The position numbers were made by a program, and so were the translations under genes. Positions 1 to 9,309 of a DNA stretch of 22,778 nt are shown here, piece by piece (the stretch's first letter is position 1; each line of letters starts with the position of its first letter). The stretch comes from Chromera velia (taxonomy: Eukaryota > Sar > Chromeraceae), in NCBI GenBank assembly GCA_018398765.1, contig JAHBMJ010001078.1:6626-29403 (forward strand). The letters are read 5' to 3'. The notes below the pieces were generated by a model. That model was not told where the DNA came from. It saw only the letters and a program-made list of their open reading frames with translations, and ran no database searches.

Positions 1-24
1 TATATATATATATATATATATATA
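1..24. repeat. (TA)n microsatellite at window start
   Basis: Uninterrupted TA dinucleotide run at the left edge, followed by AT-rich DNA to about 170. Nothing coding is visible in it. Confidence 0.9.
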
Positions 25-244
25 ACTTGAATATAAAACTTAATTTTTATTGTATTAATTAATGCAACTCATTTAAATCATGTAATCTGATATGATAGGA
101 TTAATAGAATATTATAGACTATAAATAATTTTTTTAATAGCGTTTTATTGAATTTCTAATTTAAGTATAACGTGTATAAATTAGTAGTAAATGTTAAAGT
201 CCGACTTGAGGGCAAAAGTCCGTTTGTGAGGGCACAGGCCTGTT

Positions 245-588
245 GTGGATAAAGCCGCTGGAGGTAGAGATTTATACAGATAGCGCTCCTCTTATGGAGC
301 AATTGGAGAGTGAATATTCGAAGCGAGAGCCTCGGATGGATAAATTGTTGAAGTATGTGCAGCAGGAGCTGAGAGCGTTGAAGGCGCAGGTGCTTTAGGT
401 TTTTATTGATCGGCAGCGGGCAAACAGACACATGAAGTACAAGTTAGAAAAGGAGAGAGGGAGTCAAGCGCCTCAAGTTGAAGTGAAGAAGGAAGTCCAT
501 GTGAAGAAAGGAATGGTAGATTTCGTAAAGACATGTTGATCGAAGGCTAAGAAAAGAGGTGACTCTCCTGTGAATGTTTGAGTCAGGG
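245..588 (+). pseudogene. Decayed Ty1/copia-type pol 3' end (RNase H C-terminal part)
   Basis: One + strand frame reads LEVEIYTDSAPLMEQLES, then a charged stretch with KREPRMDKLLKYVQQEL, a TAG stop at about 396-398, and in the same frame FIDRQRAN followed by KYKLEKERG. This order (a TDS motif, a basic/acidic helix, then a short motif where copia elements usually have an ADIHTK-like sequence) matches the end of RNase H in Ty1/copia-type Pol as I know it. A Lys/Glu-rich tail continues to a TGA at 538-540, and the frame ends near 580 at TGA. The stops and the missing upstream pol show a relic. The purine tract just downstream supports its being the 3' end of an LTR element. The assignment rests on motif recall. 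Confidence 0.45.
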
Positions 589-594
589 GGTGAT
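584..594 (+). other. Candidate polypurine tract before a possible 3' LTR
   Basis: CAGGGGGTGAT follows the copia-like reading frame within a few bases, where the plus-strand primer of an LTR element belongs. The core GGGGGTGAT is the same as the tract before the 3' LTR of the small Gag-only element at 20935-20945. The LTR would begin at 591 (TGATTATTGG) or 595; I cannot define its far end because the second LTR is not in the window. Confidence 0.4.
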
Positions 595-752
595 TATTGG
601 AGATTGCGTCCACGGTCGATTGACGCCGGCCTTTCACGGCCGTGGTCCTAGGGACTTTGGCCTAGACTCAGCGCGCTACAAGCTATGCAAATCTGCAACA
701 CTACAAACTGTGCATACACCGTGTAGGAGAAACTGATTAATCCACATTGACT

Positions 753-779
753 TATATATATATATATATATATATATAT
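753..779. repeat. (TA)n microsatellite
   Basis: Pure TA dinucleotide run inside AT-rich DNA. Confidence 0.9.
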
Positions 780-1249
780 CTTTAGACTTTTCCTAATATA
801 ATAATATAAATATAATATAATCTAATATAACATCTATATAAATTTATTCGTGTTTGTCTTTCTTTCTCTCGTAATTTAACCCTAGATTCAACTATATCTT
901 TTATCTGGATAAAGTAACCTCCCGCTGAATCTTTTTCAAAAACCGTCTCATCAACCAAAGAGACACGTTTTCATCAGATTTTGCAGGCCAGATCTTCATT
1001 TTCTAACTCACCTCCTCCAACTCAATCTTCATCTTCCTGTCTTACATTAAGTTTATATTATATTATATTATATTAGTGTTTTGTCTGAAATATAATATAT
1101 ATTGAATCCGAGCGTAGGGGAGGTCTCTAATTATAAATTGACATGCAGGCTTCCTCACCCCCCCCCCCATGAATGTGTGCTCTGAGTTGTTCTCAAAGCT
1201 TTGTTAGTGGCTTGGGATCTGGCGTCGCTGGATCTAGGATTTAACCCTC

Positions 1250-1270
1250 AATCATCATCATCATCATCAT
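1250..1270. repeat. (ATC)n microsatellite
   Basis: About seven tandem ATC/TCA triplets between the copia-like relic and the heliorhodopsin gene. Confidence 0.85.
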
Positions 1271-1860
1271 AAAGCAACAAAAAAAAATTATATTCAACAT
1301 TCACATTCATTATCATTAATTAACATTCATTGAGAGAGGTGGAGAAATAATGTAGACAATGACATAAACGGCGAAGAAAGACCATGCATGTTAAATGGCG
1401 AAGAAATAAGTACTCCTCGCCGTTGGACCTCGCGGAGGAGTTTGTTGGAAGGATCGAGATAGTAGAGATAGAGAGTTAATTTTGCCGTTGAGCCCCGGCA
1501 TGCCATCGCTGCGAGTCGCGCATCGGGCCGCGCGGGACAAATTTGTCGGGGCCCTCCCATGCTCAGCAACAGGCCGCGTTGCTTCGCGCGTGCAATTCAA
1601 TGCCGTCTACGAGCAGTGCGCACACACACAATTCCAAAATTCATGTAGTCTTTTTTGAAAGCAGCCTTTGCATCCTCGGTGCCTTCAGTCGTTGGGCTGG
1701 ACAAAGTGCACTGACTACCATTGGATTTTGAGCCTTCCGTCTGAAAGCATATTAAGGGAGTGGGATTGTGCGTCCTTTGTCAACCAACTGTCGATCATAT
1801 CCAGACAGCGCCCTTCCAGTCTCCTCAACCTGTTGCACAGCTCTTCGCCCATTCGACAAG

Positions 1861-3437
1861 ATGTCTGCGGGCAATTCTGTAAGAGACGTTCCGCGCTCTG
1901 CATTTCACGACGAGGTGGACCCTGAGAACCAGGGGGGCGGCGCTGGACAAGGACAGGGACAGGCAGATGCAGAAGCCATTTCAAAAGCAGACAAGACGTT
2001 GATCTACTGGAATCTTGGGTGTTGCATTTTGCATTTTGTTCAAGCGGTCATTGCTGTGATTGCTTCACAGACAGTTGCGCGTGTTCGCGACTTCAAGCTT
2101 CCTCTGACTACACTCTTATTGACGGTTGTAGAGTCAGGGCCCGATGAGGGGTCACTGAGGATCAAGTTGGTGACTCAGGCGGAACTTCCCTTTGCGGTTG
2201 TGACGTCTCTCTTCGCCTGGTTGTCTGCGCTTGCCCATCTTTCTGTGTTGATATTCAGGGAAAAATACCTGTCAGACTTGAAAGAAGGAATCAATCAGTT
2301 CCGATGGTATGAGTACGCTCTGTCCTCCTCTTTGATGATATGTCTGATTGTTCTCCTGTTTGGCATTGGGGAGATTTCGGCTCTGGTCGCGATCTTCGGG
2401 GTGAACCTGTCGATGAATCTTTTCGGTATGATGATGGAGAAACACAACCAGGCACTGAGGAAGGCAGGGGTCATGCAAGCGGATTTCACAAGCTTCTGGT
2501 ATGGTTGTGTTGCGGGTGTTTTCCCCTGGGCTGTTCTGATTGGATACATAGGGGCCGCCCCTTCGTCCGATCAGATTCCGGGGTTCGTTTGGGGAATCTT
2601 CGCGGCCTACCTGATCTTCTTCAACACTTTCCCTATCAACATGTACCTCCAATACAAAGGGGTCAGTAGATCGCGGTAGAGGCACGCAGTCGATCATTTA
2701 CAGACTCACAGATCCACCCACTGGCTCTCAAACACACACACGCATGCACAAATACATACACTCACAGAGAGAAAGAGAGAGGTGAGTTGAGGGAACCTAC
2801 TCATTCATTGTGTACCTGGAACTCGCTTTCCGTTGCATTGCATGCAAACCAGACCAGCATCTCTTTCAGAATCCATACCGGATTCTCGCATCTCCTCACT
2901 GCTGTTTGTTACCCGCTTTTCCTTTCCTCTCTTTGTCAGCTGCAACATTTCGTTTTCCCTTCGGTTCTCCAAGTACCTTGGTGCCGTTTCTTTTGCCTTT
3001 CTTTCTGCATTTGCACAGCGAATCACAGTGGCGCGAGAATGGGTACACCGATCGATAAACTGTCGAGTCCGTTTCTGTATGCCCGAGCTCCTTAGTCCTT
3101 CTATCCATGCAGACAGCTAGTCTTTCTACCACTTCATCATGAGTTATTCCTAACTTGATGATGATCCTGGTTGAGTCTTCCATCCGTCTCCTCTGTATGT
3201 ATCGGTGGGGACATGGACACCCCCCATCATCATATGTTTGTCTTTCACCCCCCTCCTCTCATGCGCCCCCCTGCACGTACGCAGATCTGGCTGTTCAACG
3301 ACTCCCAGTGGTCTATCCCCAGGGGGGGCTACTTCTTTGGAGAGAAACTGTACCAGATCCAGAGTCTGGTCTCCAAGTCACTCCTCCTCTGGCTGGTCTT
3401 TGGGGGAGTGGCACAACCCAACACACTCTCTCCGTGA
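1861..3437 (+). CDS. Heliorhodopsin, two exons (1861-2661, 3285-3437)
   Basis: Seven-helix retinal photoreceptor of the heliorhodopsin family, predicted 317 aa. Exon 1 gives 267 codons, exon 2 gives 50 plus TGA. The splice is phase 0 (AAAGGG|GTCAGT ... TACGCAG|ATCTGG). Approximate helices: TM1 46-71, TM2 108-132, TM3 148-168, TM4 171-191, TM5 208-231, TM6 240-263, TM7 286-308. Family hallmarks seen: RWYEYALSSSLM in TM3 with E151 as the Schiff-base counterion, IFGVNLSMNLFGMMMEK in TM4, FWYGCVAGVFPW in TM5, NMYLQYK after TM6, FGEKLY before TM7, and QSLVSKSLLLW with K298 as the retinal lysine and S294 four residues earlier. H58 and H126 sit where the family has TM1 and TM2 histidines. The N-terminus is long and Gly/Gln-rich (about 45 aa before TM1). 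I chose the ATG at 1861 (CAAG before it) because the frame has no upstream ATG before it runs out. Members bind retinal, have inverted topology and mostly do not pump. The role in this organism is unknown. Confidence 0.9.
2662..3284 (+). other. Heliorhodopsin intron (623 bp)
   Basis: The exon 1 frame reaches a stop soon after QYKG, so the TM7 coding sequence can only be joined by splicing. The donor is GTCAGT at 2662, and the acceptor is CAG at 3282-3284 after a long C/T-rich tract. A second in-phase acceptor, CCCAG at 3304-3308, would remove eight residues (IWLFNDSQ) and give a TM6-TM7 loop closer to the usual family length. Sequence alone cannot choose between them. Small open frames inside the intron look accidental. 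Confidence 0.8.
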
Positions 3438-4800
3438 GATGAGAAGAGAAGAGGGAAAGAAAGCAAGCGTGCTGTGGCCATTTGAGATTCAGTCGGCGTG
3501 AGGTGTGTCCTGGAAGGGGATTCCATTTTTTGAGAGTCGTTGGTCGCGAGGGGCATGTCGAGTATTTGCAACGGTACGGCAATGTGTCGCTCTCGTCTAA
3601 AAAAGAGACCGGAGAAGAGAGAAGGTAAAGGTGTGTACAGAATGGGTTTAGGAGAAACGAGAGAGAGAGCCGAAGAGACCTGAAGGTCAACAGGAGTCAT
3701 GAAGAATCAGAGAGGAGCTGAGTCTTCTTACCGTTCCGTTCCGTTCCACAGGGAACATGAGGGGGGGGACCTGTCGTGACTGTGTTTGTCTTTTGTAAAT
3801 ACAAGTGCGTGGTTTCTTTGTGTCTCTTTTTCTGTGTAGTAGAGGTGCATCTCGGGGCTTTGGTGGCGGGTCAATTTGTCGGATTTTGATCGGCATCATA
3901 CACCTTTCTTGGTCTTCGGCAAAACTTTCTGTTGCCTTTTGTTCTCTCTATTTTTCCAATCGTTCCTCCCTCATTTGGTTCCGACCGTTTTTGTTTTTTT
4001 TCTTCGCAGTGCAGTTCGCTCTTCCTTTGTCATCCTTCCTCTCTTCTTTCTCCTCTGTCAGTCCGTCGATCGGCCGTGCTTTGACAAAAAAAATAAAGAC
4101 TTTCTTCTCCTCTTTGATTCTCTTCCGGTATGTTTTTTTCTTTCTGCATTCGTCCGAAACAGTGAGAGCGGGGTTGGGAGAGACAGAGACAGAGCTTCGT
4201 TTCGTGTCCGAGGGCGAGGAGGGTCGAGGGCGTTCGTTTCACGTGAATTTGTTTGCTGTTGGCGATGCTTTGTCTCTCTTGTTTTGCCTGCCTACCTGTC
4301 TGCCTGTGTGTCGGAAAGTCACGACAACAGTCAGTTCACTTCCTTAGATGCATTGTGTGCGTGAAAAAAAGAGTGAATTTTGGCGGAAGGCTGGCGCAGT
4401 GGTGTTTTGTGTCGGTCAATCAGTCGATGCGTCGTTCATTCATCCATTCATTCATTCATTCATTCAGTGCCTGTTCCCGTGCTGCGCTTCTGCGTGAGTC
4501 CACTCCTCCATTCTCTTCAACTTTGTTTGACACTGACTTATATTAGTACGTGTCAGAAGAGAGCTAGAGGGGGGACATGCAGGGGGTCTCCTTTCGACCC
4601 TTATTTGGGCCTTTCTTCTCCCTGAGACTGTCTTCTCTTCATTCTGTTTGCACACATGTATGCCTCTAGACAGTCCTCTTGAAGAGGGGAAGGGAGAAGC
4701 ACTGGCTAGAGCACTGCTTTTATGCGATCCGGTAAAGTCGGGCTTCGACAATACGACTGTACTAAGACACAATAGCTTTGTTCTCTAGTTTGTTCTGGGG
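3438..4800. other. Heliorhodopsin 3' flank, pyrimidine-rich; no gene seen
   Basis: After the TGA at 3435-3437 the DNA alternates purine-rich (3440-3720) and T/C-rich (3790-4340) blocks on the + strand. The overlapping + frames at 3805-4364 translate to Phe/Ser/Leu-rich sequence, as expected from T/C-rich DNA, so I do not call them genes. AATAAA at 4092-4097 is a possible poly(A) signal, but it lies 655 bases past the stop and the organism's signal is unknown. ATTC/CATT tetranucleotides occupy about 4436-4466. Confidence 0.5.
4436..4466. repeat. (CATT)n microsatellite
   Basis: Near-perfect tandem CATT/ATTC units in the heliorhodopsin 3' flank. Confidence 0.8.
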
Positions 4801-5880
4801 AAGGGAGCTGCTTGCGTGCATACAGATGTGCTTGTTTGTCTTTCGATGGCGAGACAGTTGCTGAGACTCGCTATAAAAGAGAGGTCAATGATTTATGCAT
4901 GATAGTTACGAGGATACTTCAAGGATTAGGTGTCGGATTACGATTTATGTTCGGAGGATTGATGGATAATTGTGTCGGGATCGATAAGGATAATATCAAA
5001 TTAGATTCAAATATATAATGATTACATAATTTACATTATTACTTCTATCCTATTAATTGGACCTAGTTTCTATTTAAGTTTAAAGTTTTGCTTAAATTAT
5101 AGGTTTGTATTAATTCTTTTTTAGATTTTTTTGTATGTGTGGAAGAGGCTGAGAGCAGATTGAGCTTCTATAGTAAAGTTCAAGACAAGAGTAGAATTTA
5201 ATAATTTTAATTTTTTGATATTTTTTGAAAAGCTTTCGGTTTCTTTATATAATTATTTTTTTTTCGCTAACGCCTTAATTTTCTTTTGTCCCCATTAGTT
5301 TTTTTCATATCTTGTGATTTCATACATCAAAGTCGACTACGATTTTCTATTAAGTCGATCAAATTATAGTTTGGCTTACAGTCTCGTGATATAAAGATAT
5401 GTAGAGCTAGGTCGTAGAAATGAACTTACCCAGGAACTTAATTGCATACACGATAGTACATGATGGAACGGCTGCAAACGACTGCATGACACTAATAATT
5501 AGTCGATCAATCAAAAAAGAAAAAAAAAATGTAAACGTTGATTTGATCGCCAGTAGATCTAACGTGATCAAAACGTCATCGAATCTTGTATACTTCCAAC
5601 ATTTTTAAATGATTTTTTAAAAAAAGAATTCACGAGATGTGTTTTGTCAGTATGCCCAAGGAACTTTAAGTTAGTAAGCAAGACAATTGATTGCTTTAAA
5701 GTTTGCGTCTTACCTAGCGTCTTACTGTTTAGCTTACCGTCCGATTGAGATGATCCTCTCAGATGGATCTAGAAATGGATCTCTTTTTTCTTCTCATTCA
5801 AAGCATGCGTGCAACACGTACGGCAAAAGGCTGGTCGAAGAGAACGTGTTACGCGTATGCCCTCTTAGTTCCACCTCATG
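4801..5880. other. AT-rich gene-free stretch
   Basis: Mostly AT-rich DNA with A and T homopolymers and short accidental open frames. A 68-codon + frame at 4812-5018 and a 62-codon frame at 5420-5608 show no recognisable domain and no splice context. I see no gene, RNA or clear repeat. Confidence 0.5.
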
Positions 5881-5904
5881 CTACCGCGACCATCCAAGGG
5901 CTGC

Positions 5905-5950
5905 ATCCAAGCAGACCCAGACATGCAGAAAAGGGTTCTTGTATCCACAT
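5905..5950 (-). pseudogene. Possible short echo of the Ty3/gypsy pol sequence
   Basis: About 30 bases around 5923-5953 resemble the + strand sequence at 14694-14724 inside the Ty3/gypsy element below (TGCAGAAA, then GTATCCACA and TG with a few mismatches). On the minus strand the element reads SVDTGAPFC here, and this copy reads NVDTRTLFC. The match is short and fades on both sides, so it could be a tiny relic or chance. Confidence 0.2.
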
Positions 5951-6265
5951 TGCATCACTCCTGTCCCAACTGTGAGGGCACTCTCAGTTGCGACAGTTGC
6001 CTTTGCAACGAGCCAGCCAGTGTGCTTCTTACTAACACCCTTTATTGCCCGCCTTCTCCGGCCGTTTGTGTCTGTTTTCTGATCAGCAGGTCGCGTTTCC
6101 ACTGGCATCAACTTTGCAATAGCGATGCTCTTTCGATCTTGAGTTTACCCTCGTTCAGTTGATGCCAACAAACGACAGAACCCTTCTCGTTCAATCGACT
6201 CGTCTCAACATTCCTGTGCACCTCTGCTTAATCCTTCTCATTGAATGTGTGGCCTCGTGACAATG

Positions 6266-7096
6266 CTACGAGCACTTCCACGTACAGAAGTCGGCCATGA
6301 CGGTGCGCACACACCCGTTTTCGTCTTCACCGATACTTTTACATTCATCGGTGTATTTAGAATCAGTCGCCACGCAACTGCAGCCCTTCTCCTTCGTCTG
6401 CACGAGAGACCTGCAGTAGGAGAGAGGAAGGAGAAGCGAAACACACACAAAAAAGAAAGAAAGAAAGAAAACAAAACAAAAATGGATGGATGAATAGATG
6501 AATCAAGGAATAAGTGGAAGCATGACTGGATGTCTTACATGCGTGCTTCTATTGAGGAATTCTTTGATGATATGAATAACTCCTCAAGAAAGACAAAAGG
6601 AAACTTTGACCCATCAAAACGGTCTGTTGGTCTCCGTATGCTGGTGTATGATGGTGAAGGCTGACTGTAATTCTGACTAATTGAGCCCAAGCGAGAGCAG
6701 GACAGGCTCCAAACCCGGCGAGACCAGCATGCAAAGAGATCTGAAGTCGTGCAGATGCATGAAATGGGAATCCCGTAGGCATTGCATGGGTACAGATAAA
6801 CAGACACACAGGCAGAAGGGCAGGCGGCTTCGTAAAAATTTGAGCAGACAGACAGGAAAGTAGGTAGACAGCAATAAAGGAAGGAGGGAAGAAATTTAGG
6901 ATCAACAGGAACGAAGGGGGATGTGCATATGCAGGGATCATTCTATTCAATCACATGTATTGATATATGCATGCAGATGCTACATGTAGGTATGCCTTTG
7001 TCCTTACCCGGGGCCTCCCAGCTTGTTTTTTGGCTGGATGGCACCGACGCATAGTGCAGCAATGAGAACGATGACGGCGAGAAATTTCATCTTCAT
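6266..7096 (-). CDS. Secreted six-cysteine small protein, two exons (7096-7008, 6410-6266)
   Basis: Minus-strand gene for a predicted 77-residue preprotein. Exon 1 (89 nt) begins CAGCC-ATG and encodes a classic signal peptide (MKMKF, then the hydrophobic core LAVIVLIAALCVGA), followed by QPKNKLGGPG. The donor is GG|GTAAGG. Exon 2 (145 nt) follows a strong acceptor (T/C-rich tract then CTACTGCAG) and encodes SLVQTKEKG and a short cysteine-rich domain ending FCTWKCS and TAG. The phases match: two leftover bases plus one make GGG. Mature cysteines are at 40, 42, 53, 63, 72 and 76 (C-x1-C-x10-C-x9-C-x8-C-x3-C), enough for three disulphides. If unspliced, the frame stops after 30 residues. It probably acts outside the cell or in the secretory path. 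I recognise no family, and defence, signalling and structural roles are all open. The start could also be M3. Confidence 0.6.
6411..7007 (-). other. Intron of the six-cysteine protein gene (597 bp)
   Basis: On the minus strand it begins GTAAGG at 7007 and ends CTGCAG at 6411 after a pyrimidine tract. A 56-codon + strand frame at 6494-6664 lies inside it (motifs KWKHDWMSYM, EEFFDDMNN). I do not recognise it, and it has no start context. Confidence 0.55.
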
Positions 7097-8266
7097 GGCT
7101 GTGGGCAGGGGAACAAACACAGATGGAAAGGGAGAGTCCGTCCTCTTTCTGCGTCCCAGTTGCGTATTCCAGAAGGATGCTGTGTGTACGCCAGGCTATC
7201 TTTCGCTCACAAGCGGAAAAGAGAAGGTACCTGTGAGTGGATTGGGGGCTGAATGGACAGACGGTGTGTCGTAACGTATAGATGCAGCTAGGTCTTTCAA
7301 CCGTCTTTGAAATTAATTCACTGCATGAGTTTCACTCGCGTTCTGTCATATGCGTCGGCACCGAAGTAAATCTCGATTCTGCATGCATGGAAGGCGACGC
7401 GGAACTTGTGGTGTTTTTAGCCGTACGTTCCAACGCCGGAGAACGCGCCATCCCGGAAGAACGCGCCTAATAGCGGCCCGGCAAGGCCTAACAGTTAGAT
7501 AGGCCGTACGGGCCGGGGACCGCAACGCGGCTACGGTAACCCCCCTGGCCCCCCCACGACTGTTACAGCTGCGTTCAGATATACAGCATACGCTTCGAGA
7601 AAAACTGAATATGGTACGGAATTCTCAAATTGGGTGAAAACAAAATTTGATTTAATTTGAAACAAACCTCTCCAGAAGACACATTGAGTTAAATTTACTG
7701 TTAAAAACCGTCATTTAAACCGATTGATACTCACCCTCCCACAAATTTTATTTTTATTAAATCAAGATCCTTTGCTTAATTACTCGGATAGTAAACATAG
7801 ATTGCAGAAAGGTTATTCCGTCTTGTAGATTTGGGATAATCGGGCAGGCGCATATCTTTATTCTTTCTAAATCTCTTTTAATAACAGTTGTTTACTGCAT
7901 AAATAACTTTCTTGCATAGATTCTGCGAACTATCAACGCTAGTGTCAACGATCAAGTTTTATGTCTGGCAGGCTTTTATGCTCTGGTCTGATGCTCTCTC
8001 TTCTTACTTAGGCAGAGTATAAATATGAGATAAATTAAAACCAGATAAGTTGACAGAACGGTACAAGTCAATATACGGTTACATACGGTAGTACACCGCT
8101 GTTATGTGGAAGTAGGAGACGTGGGGATGACGTGATAGGAAAGATAGATAATAAGAGAGGTATGAAAAAGGCAGGAAGAAGTAATGAGTAACAAGGCGGG
8201 GCCTGCTCTGGATAGAAAGTATAAATAGTATGTATACACGAGGCCCGGAAAGGCATGCGAGTCTGG
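7097..8266. other. Upstream region of the six-cysteine gene, then AT-rich DNA; no gene seen
   Basis: Just upstream of the minus-strand ATG (7097-7135) a T/C-rich run ends in CCCACAG-CC before the start codon. It looks like a splice acceptor, so a 5' UTR intron or leader trans-splicing is possible. At 7440-7560 there is a small GC-rich patch with CCGTACGG and C/G runs. From 7600 to 8260 the sequence is AT-rich with nothing I can name. Confidence 0.4.
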
Positions 8267-8885
8267 GCCAAATTACAGATTGTATAATCTGGGAATTTAG
8301 GCCAAATTACAGATTGTGTAATTCGGAATTACGGATTGTATAATTTAGAAATTTAAACCGAATTACAGATTGTATAATTCGGAATTATGGATTGTATAAT
8401 CTGGGAATTTAGGCTGAATTACAGATTGTATAATTCAGAATTACGAATTGTGTAATCTAAGAATTTAGGCCGAATTACAGATTGTGTAATTCAGAATTAC
8501 GAATTATGTAATCTGGGAATTTAGGCCGAATTACAGATTGTATAATTCGGAATTACGAATTGTGTAATCTAGGAATTTAGGCTGAATTACAGATTGTGTA
8601 ATTCGGAATTATGAATTATGTAAACTGGGAATTTAGGTCGAATTACAGATTCTGTAATTCGAAATCACAGATTGTGTAATCTGGGAATTTAGGCCGAATT
8701 ACAGATTATGTAATTCAGAATTATGAATTGTATAATTTGAGAATTTAAGCCAAATTACAGATTGTGTAATTCAAAATTACGGATTGTGTAATTTGGGAAT
8801 TTAAGCCAAATTACAGATTGTGTAATTTGGAATTACGGATTGTGTAATACAGGAGTTTAGGCCGAATTACAGATTGTGTAATCTA
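8267..8885. repeat. 56-bp minisatellite, ten full units plus two partial units
   Basis: Units start GCC(A/G)AATTACAGATTG and begin at 8301, 8357, 8413, 8469, 8525, 8581, 8637, 8693, 8749 and 8805. All ten are exactly 56 bp, with a 34-base partial unit before (8267-8300) and about 25 bases after (8861-8885). Each unit carries two short palindromes, typically GAATTAC-7 nt-GTAATTC and AATTACG-GATTGTG-TAATCT, separated from the next pair by GGGAATTTAG. The units differ from each other mainly by transitions. Confidence 0.95.
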
Positions 8886-9075
8886 CATCAAATTATAAAA
8901 ATCGGGAATTACAGAGTATTTGTGATTCCATAAAAATATAATTTTGTAAAAGGATTTGAGAAATTGACAAAAACAATCAGAAGAAACAAATTTAACCCTA
9001 TAAAACTTTTACTAAATATGACTAAATATAAATAAATATTATAATATTTTAAAAATATGACACAAATATGAGTAA
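8886..9075. repeat. AT-rich dispersed repeat, copy 1
   Basis: Contains CCCTATAAAACTTTTACTAA followed by ATATGACTAAATAT and a run of ATAT/AATATT. In reverse orientation a similar sequence flanks both sides of the Ty3/gypsy element (right flank 18847-18872, left flank about 12180-12258). The palindromic minisatellite abuts this copy on its left, as one palindrome pair abuts copy 2. The true ends are unknown, and it may extend to about 9300. Confidence 0.5.
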
Positions 9076-9309
9076 AATATGAATAATTTTTTTTTGTGAA
9101 CTATAAAGCATGCAGAGCCGAAAAGTGGTTTGTATGGTTTAGTTTTGATCAGAAAACATGTTTAGCTACCCAGATTGGTCATATATAATATGAAAAAAAA
9201 AAATAGAGCGCGATGAATTTTTTAGTGAATCAACTCGTAAATGTCTATTCACTATTTTTTTTTAAAGTAATTTTTCATGACTAAATTATTACTCATCGCA
9301 TGTTTATGT

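Larger units (their letters stand above)
595..1860. other. Gene-free stretch: possible LTR remnant, simple repeats, heliorhodopsin upstream region
   Basis: No convincing gene here. The first few hundred bases may be the 3' LTR of the copia-like relic. Simple repeats follow: (TA)n at 753-779, a TATAT-rich stretch near 1050-1075, an 11-base C run at 1158-1168 and (ATC)n at about 1250-1270. From about 1490 the base composition becomes GC-richer, and there is a perfect 12-base palindrome GACAAATTTGTC at 1536-1547. The last 300 bases are the likely promoter and 5' UTR of the heliorhodopsin gene. Minus-strand open frames at 1327-1600 have no recognisable content. Confidence 0.5.

Noticed and set aside
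2272-2697. 141-codon minus-strand frame opposite heliorhodopsin
   Set aside because: Antisense shadow of a clearly coding exon, with no recognisable content.
3805-4364. Two long overlapping + frames (about 160-180 codons)
   Set aside because: Phe/Ser/Leu-rich translation of T/C-rich DNA after the heliorhodopsin stop. No domain and no splice context.
4690-4750. tRNA-like string (GGCTAGAGCACTGC ... GGGCTTCGACAATA)
   Set aside because: The A- and B-box resemblance is partial and I cannot fold acceptor and T arms.
4812-5018. 68-codon + frame (LQGLGVGLRFMFGG)
   Set aside because: Short, no homology I recognise, in AT-rich intergenic DNA.
5687-6162. Overlapping + frames with a Cys-rich patch (CPNCEGTLSCDSCLC)
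   Set aside because: The patch recalls a zinc ribbon, but there is no start or splice context, the rest is hydrophobic or low-complexity, and part resembles the Ty3/gypsy sequence.
8267-8885. CRISPR-like array
   Set aside because: The 56-bp units are contiguous, with no unique spacers between repeats, so it is a minisatellite.
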